64,000 nucleotides of DNA, taken from contig CAYXQJ010000011.1 of the NCBI GenBank assembly GCA_964467455.1, positions 1-64,000 of the forward strand, given 5' to 3'. A program made the position numbers and the translations under genes. The stretch's first letter is position 1; every line of letters begins with the position of its first letter. Under the pieces are notes generated by a model that was not told the origin of the DNA, made no database searches, and worked only from the letters and a program-made list of their open reading frames with translations. Shown piece after piece: positions 61,459-64,000 of this stretch. The DNA comes from OLB6 sp964467455. Its GTDB lineage: Bacteria > Bacteroidota > Ignavibacteria > Kapaibacteriales > Kapaibacteriaceae.

Positions 61459-62172
61459 TTAGATGTCGAACATCTGCTTGAAACGCGCATGGTATGCTTC
61501 TTGCGCGTTATGCAACAACGGATATCCGTGGCCGCAGAAGGCATGCTGGAAGGGGATCTCCTTCAAGCGGACGAAGTCTTCAACTTGCGGAGCGCTCTCC
61601 AGCATCCATGCCGGACCGAGATTCGCTCGCTTGAAGAAGTCCAGTTGCTGCATGATGTTGATCGTTGGCTGATCGAAGAACTCATCCGGCTCGACCCAGT
61701 TTTGAAGAGAGTCGCAGGCGATCATGACACCGCCGTCACGATCAAGGCGCATGATGCACTCCGGCCGACGTACGGTCTTGAACACGAAAAGGGATGCATT
61801 CTGCAACGGAAGGTCGCCCCCTTCAACAAGGGGCTTGGGGTTCAGACCTTCCTGTACCTTCATGTCGGGCAGTGCCCAAAAGGTAGCGCTATATCGGTTG
61901 ACGTAGAATGGGTCGTCAACGCCATGCATGTCGCCAAGTCGGACAACATGTTTGACCGTGCCGAGTTTGTCGAGTTCAGCCAGGCCATCATCATCAAGTC
62001 TGACGGAGTTGAAGATGGTAAGATCGGTTCCCTCACGCACCACCGTCATGTTGCGGCTGAAGTGCCACATGGAACCGAAGAACTCATTCTTCATCGTGCC
62101 GGTCACAAAGAAGATGTCTTTGTGCACTTCCTTGATCGGTCCGTGATCCATCGCGTTGTGATACGTCGACAT
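61459..62172 (-). CDS. MBL-like fold protein with degenerate metal motif
   Basis: 237 residues. The pattern of strands and the VVRLGDMHGVDDPFY region resemble metallo-beta-lactamase-like hydrolases in which the HxHxDH motif is reduced (RLGDMHGVDD). Late in the sequence CGHGYPLLHNAQ contains further possible metal ligands. I cannot assign a family with confidence. Its stop lies 5 bases before the cyclase gene start. Confidence 0.65.
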   Translation of the reverse strand: MSTYHNAMDHGPIKEVHKDIFFVTGTMKNEFFGSMWHFSRNMTVVREGTDLTIFNSVRLDDDGLAELDKLGTVKHVVRLGDMHGVDDPFYVNRYSATFWALPDMKVQEGLNPKPLVEGGDLPLQNASLFVFKTVRRPECIMRLDRDGGVMIACDSLQNWVEPDEFFDQPTINIMQQLDFFKRANLGPAWMLESAPQVEDFVRLKEIPFQHAFCGHGYPLLHNAQEAYHARFKQMFDI

Positions 62173-62201
62173 GTCGATGTCCTCTCTGGTGTGTTGTTCG
62201 T

Positions 62202-62993
62202 TTACGTGCGGGAATACCGGCCTACAAATCTGAACTCTCGATCGTATTCGTGCAAATAAGCATTTAGGTATTCTACGATCTCGGAGCGTAGGTGCCCGTT
62301 GTCGAGATCGTCGATGGTTTCCAAACCGGTACTAGTGTCGTGCCGGTGCAGATGAAACAGCGTGGTATCCTTGCCGCCAAAGAGGGCGTGCAGCACCTCC
62401 AGATCCGGTCGTGCGGGTCGAAGGTCAAAGACGGCGTCCCGCAAAGCGGTCAGATGCGGATTGTTTGCAAGATCCCTCGGTGTATACACCGGGTATTCGC
62501 CCTTCGGCAACTGAAATGTGGGTAGTGTAGGGTAGGCGTGGACAGGGTGCTTCCGCAGTCGCTCGATGTACGACTCATCAAGTCGCGCTTTCTCGGCTCC
62601 GTTGATGATGATGTTCAGATACCTTCGGCTTGGGAGGCAGTTATCATCCACAACAGCCGGCATGCCAACGTAGGTCCAGGCGGTAGTGGATGTTCCGGAG
62701 CGAGTAACGACTTCAACGAGCTGTCGATCGTATCCAACGCCGTAGGCCTCGAGGGCATCGAGGGAGGCAAGGTGTTCGTCGAGACATTCATGCACCACGC
62801 CTTCGACCACGTCGTTCTCGTTCCCGGTGCTGATGATGTTTCCAACTCCGCCCTCGAGCGGGAACCAGTGCTTTACGTTGAATACGAGCTTCCATCCGCG
62901 CAACTGTGCGGGTTCAGAACGTACGGGTACAACGCCTTTGGCACGTAAGGCGACATCGTTGATGTTAGAGCCGTACCCGAAATACGTAAACAT
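62202..62993 (-). CDS. Gamma-glutamylcyclotransferase-like protein
   Basis: 263 residues from the ATG at 62993. The N-terminal YFGYGSNIN (about 4-12) is the AIG2/GGCT substrate-loop signature, and LDALEAYGVGYDR carries the expected acidic residue of the active site. A C-terminal extension of about 110 residues is extra compared with small GGCT enzymes. It would cleave gamma-glutamyl amino acids, including glutathione products, to 5-oxoproline. Its place in the operon with gshB and the GCS2-type ligase supports that. Confidence 0.85.
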   Translation of the reverse strand: MFTYFGYGSNINDVALRAKGVVPVRSEPAQLRGWKLVFNVKHWFPLEGGVGNIISTGNENDVVEGVVHECLDEHLASLDALEAYGVGYDRQLVEVVTRSGTSTTAWTYVGMPAVVDDNCLPSRRYLNIIINGAEKARLDESYIERLRKHPVHAYPTLPTFQLPKGEYPVYTPRDLANNPHLTALRDAVFDLRPARPDLEVLHALFGGKDTTLFHLHRHDTSTGLETIDDLDNGHLRSEIVEYLNAYLHEYDREFRFVGRYSRT

Positions 62994-62995
62994 CT

Positions 62996-64000
62996 CTAGA
63001 GTGAGTAGCTGTAGGCGCGATCCTCGGCGTCCATGATCCTGAGCACTTCAGGGTTGTCCGTCCAATGTGCTGCAACGGATTCCAAGATCTCTGCAGGAGA
63101 GGGGGCGTCTGTCGTCGCCATTTGATACTGCCATCCTGCGGCAATGAGGTCCTGCGTCATCACTAACTTCTTCTGCTCGAAGTGTGCCGGGTTGGTGTCG
63201 TCAGTGTAGTAGAGATACATGCTCGGATGGTTGGCGCACAAGACCGGCGTCAGTGCATCATCGTCAGACAGCTTGAGCATGAGCAACGACAGCGGTGCCA
63301 ACGTGCCGGGGATCTGATCGGCATAGTTCTGTTTCAGCCAGTCTCGTACCGGGCCGCCGTATGCCACAACTGACTGTGTAATGCCGTTCTTGGACGTGAG
63401 TCTGGCCTTCAGCATGGCCTTGACGTACGGGGCAAAGAGACCATTGAACGGCTCAATGCCTTTGCTGTCGTCTCCGGGTGCGGCAAGTGGGACACAATCA
63501 ACGATGGTCTCCAGCGGTGCGCAGTGAGACTCCATCATACCGTTGCAGCCGAGAAGGTTCTCCCACCGACGATTGGTCGGTGAATACAGATAGTCTTTGT
63601 AAACAAACGTCTCGAGTGGCGGGAAGTGCAGCAACTGGACAGATCGCGTTGTGGTCATGCACAGCCCGGAAGGAAGCAAGAATCGGATCTTGCCATTGCC
63701 CTGCTTCTGGATCTCTGCTTCGTGCTCTTGAAAGATCTTCAAGCCGATCTGACCGGCGGCGATGTACGACACGATCTTATCCGGATAGGCACTCAGATCA
63801 CGATGGGGGCTGTACATCTTCAGCACGTACTGTCCGTCTTCGCGCTGGAGAAGTTGTGCCCACGCTCCGCTGTGACCATCGCATTGCAACGTCTTGTTGA
63901 ACGCATGTGCGACAAACTCGGGCAACGACGTCAGGCCCGATGCTTGATCTTCCGGTGAATAGGAGAAGAGGGCGGTAAGATCTTCTTCCGTACCCGGAAG
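62996..64000 (-). CDS. Unknown protein, N-terminus beyond window
   Basis: At least 334 residues remain open to the right edge (a TTG at 63925 is internal, since LPGTEEDLTALFSYSPEDQ reads on upstream without a stop). The sequence has SGAWAQLLQREDGQYVLKMYSPHRD and YLYYTDDTNPAHFEQKK. No known motif, signal or membrane segment is seen. It lies 2 bases before the cyclotransferase start, so it is part of the same operon. Confidence 0.7.
   Translation of the reverse strand, partial: LPGTEEDLTALFSYSPEDQASGLTSLPEFVAHAFNKTLQCDGHSGAWAQLLQREDGQYVLKMYSPHRDLSAYPDKIVSYIAAGQIGLKIFQEHEAEIQKQGNGKIRFLLPSGLCMTTTRSVQLLHFPPLETFVYKDYLYSPTNRRWENLLGCNGMMESHCAPLETIVDCVPLAAPGDDSKGIEPFNGLFAPYVKAMLKARLTSKNGITQSVVAYGGPVRDWLKQNYADQIPGTLAPLSLLMLKLSDDDALTPVLCANHPSMYLYYTDDTNPAHFEQKKLVMTQDLIAAGWQYQMATTDAPSPAEILESVAAHWTDNPEVLRIMDAEDRAYSYSL

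Overview
The window is gene-dense bacterial chromosome with about 57 protein genes and no gap over 300 bases. I saw no rRNA, tRNA, transposase, prophage or CRISPR. The cell is Gram-negative: there are lipoproteins, an OmpA-domain protein, a porin, a patatin/beta-barrel protein and an MCE/MlaD protein. The mix of families suggests the Bacteroidota/Chlorobi-Ignavibacteria-Kapabacteria neighbourhood; this is inference, since no rRNA is present to settle it. GC content is moderately high, genes often overlap by ATGA, and several starts are GTG or TTG.

Layout. 1-3.6 kb (minus): an aconitase running off the left edge, a VapBC toxin-antitoxin pair and a TetR regulator. 3.6-11.6 kb (minus): two signalling proteins (REC plus a histidine-kinase-like module with a degenerate H-box, and a TPR histidine kinase), ABC-F ATPase Uup, a fatty acid desaturase, a DnaC-like ATPase, an FKBP isomerase and an MGMT-like protein. 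11.6-26.6 kb: a flavoprotein dehydrogenase, an amine oxidase, a VWA-OmpA lipoprotein, an O-methyltransferase, MCE/MlaD, SSB, a cyclase-family hydrolase, a sigma-54 activator, a HIT-rhodanese fusion, a J-domain protein, a patatin/Omp85 protein, a DinB/YfiT protein, two SDRs and an acylphosphatase. 26.6-31.6 kb (plus): an M16-like protein, a DcuC-type transporter, a cysteine desulfurase and a MoxR ATPase.

31.6-38.5 kb (plus) is the clearest metabolic system: porin, periplasmic asparaginase, AspT-type exchanger, DcuA/B-type C4-dicarboxylate transporter, and an aspartate ammonia-lyase with its own signal peptide. Read together, it would turn asparagine into fumarate and two ammonia outside the cytoplasm and import the C4 acids. 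38.5-43.3 kb holds an orphan HsdR_N nuclease-like protein, the GTPase Der, a large unknown protein and a DUF4258/DUF2283 pair. 43.3-46.9 kb (minus) is a sulfur/persulfide operon (TauE, thioredoxin, rhodanese, MBL-rhodanese) next to a Crp/Fnr regulator. 47-50.4 kb has a sigma factor, a UbiA-like protein, lipoproteins and dCTP deaminase. 50.5-54 kb holds a DNase II homologue convergent with a phosphoesterase/phospholipase C. 54-64 kb (minus) is a tight operon for glutathione synthesis (gshB and a GCS2-type ligase) and possibly turnover (gamma-glutamylcyclotransferase), with a 1755-residue pseudokinase-ATPase-GAF-nucleotidyl cyclase.

Two sequence-level themes cross the window. First, many short degenerate tandem arrays with 7- or 8-bp units (or multiples, 14 and 24 bp, plus one of 12 bp) sit at gene borders and, in frame, inside genes; they form linkers, a signal peptide and an apparent gene fusion. 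Second, the heptamer AGGGGGC/GCCCCCT occurs at least 42 times on both strands, mostly inside genes.
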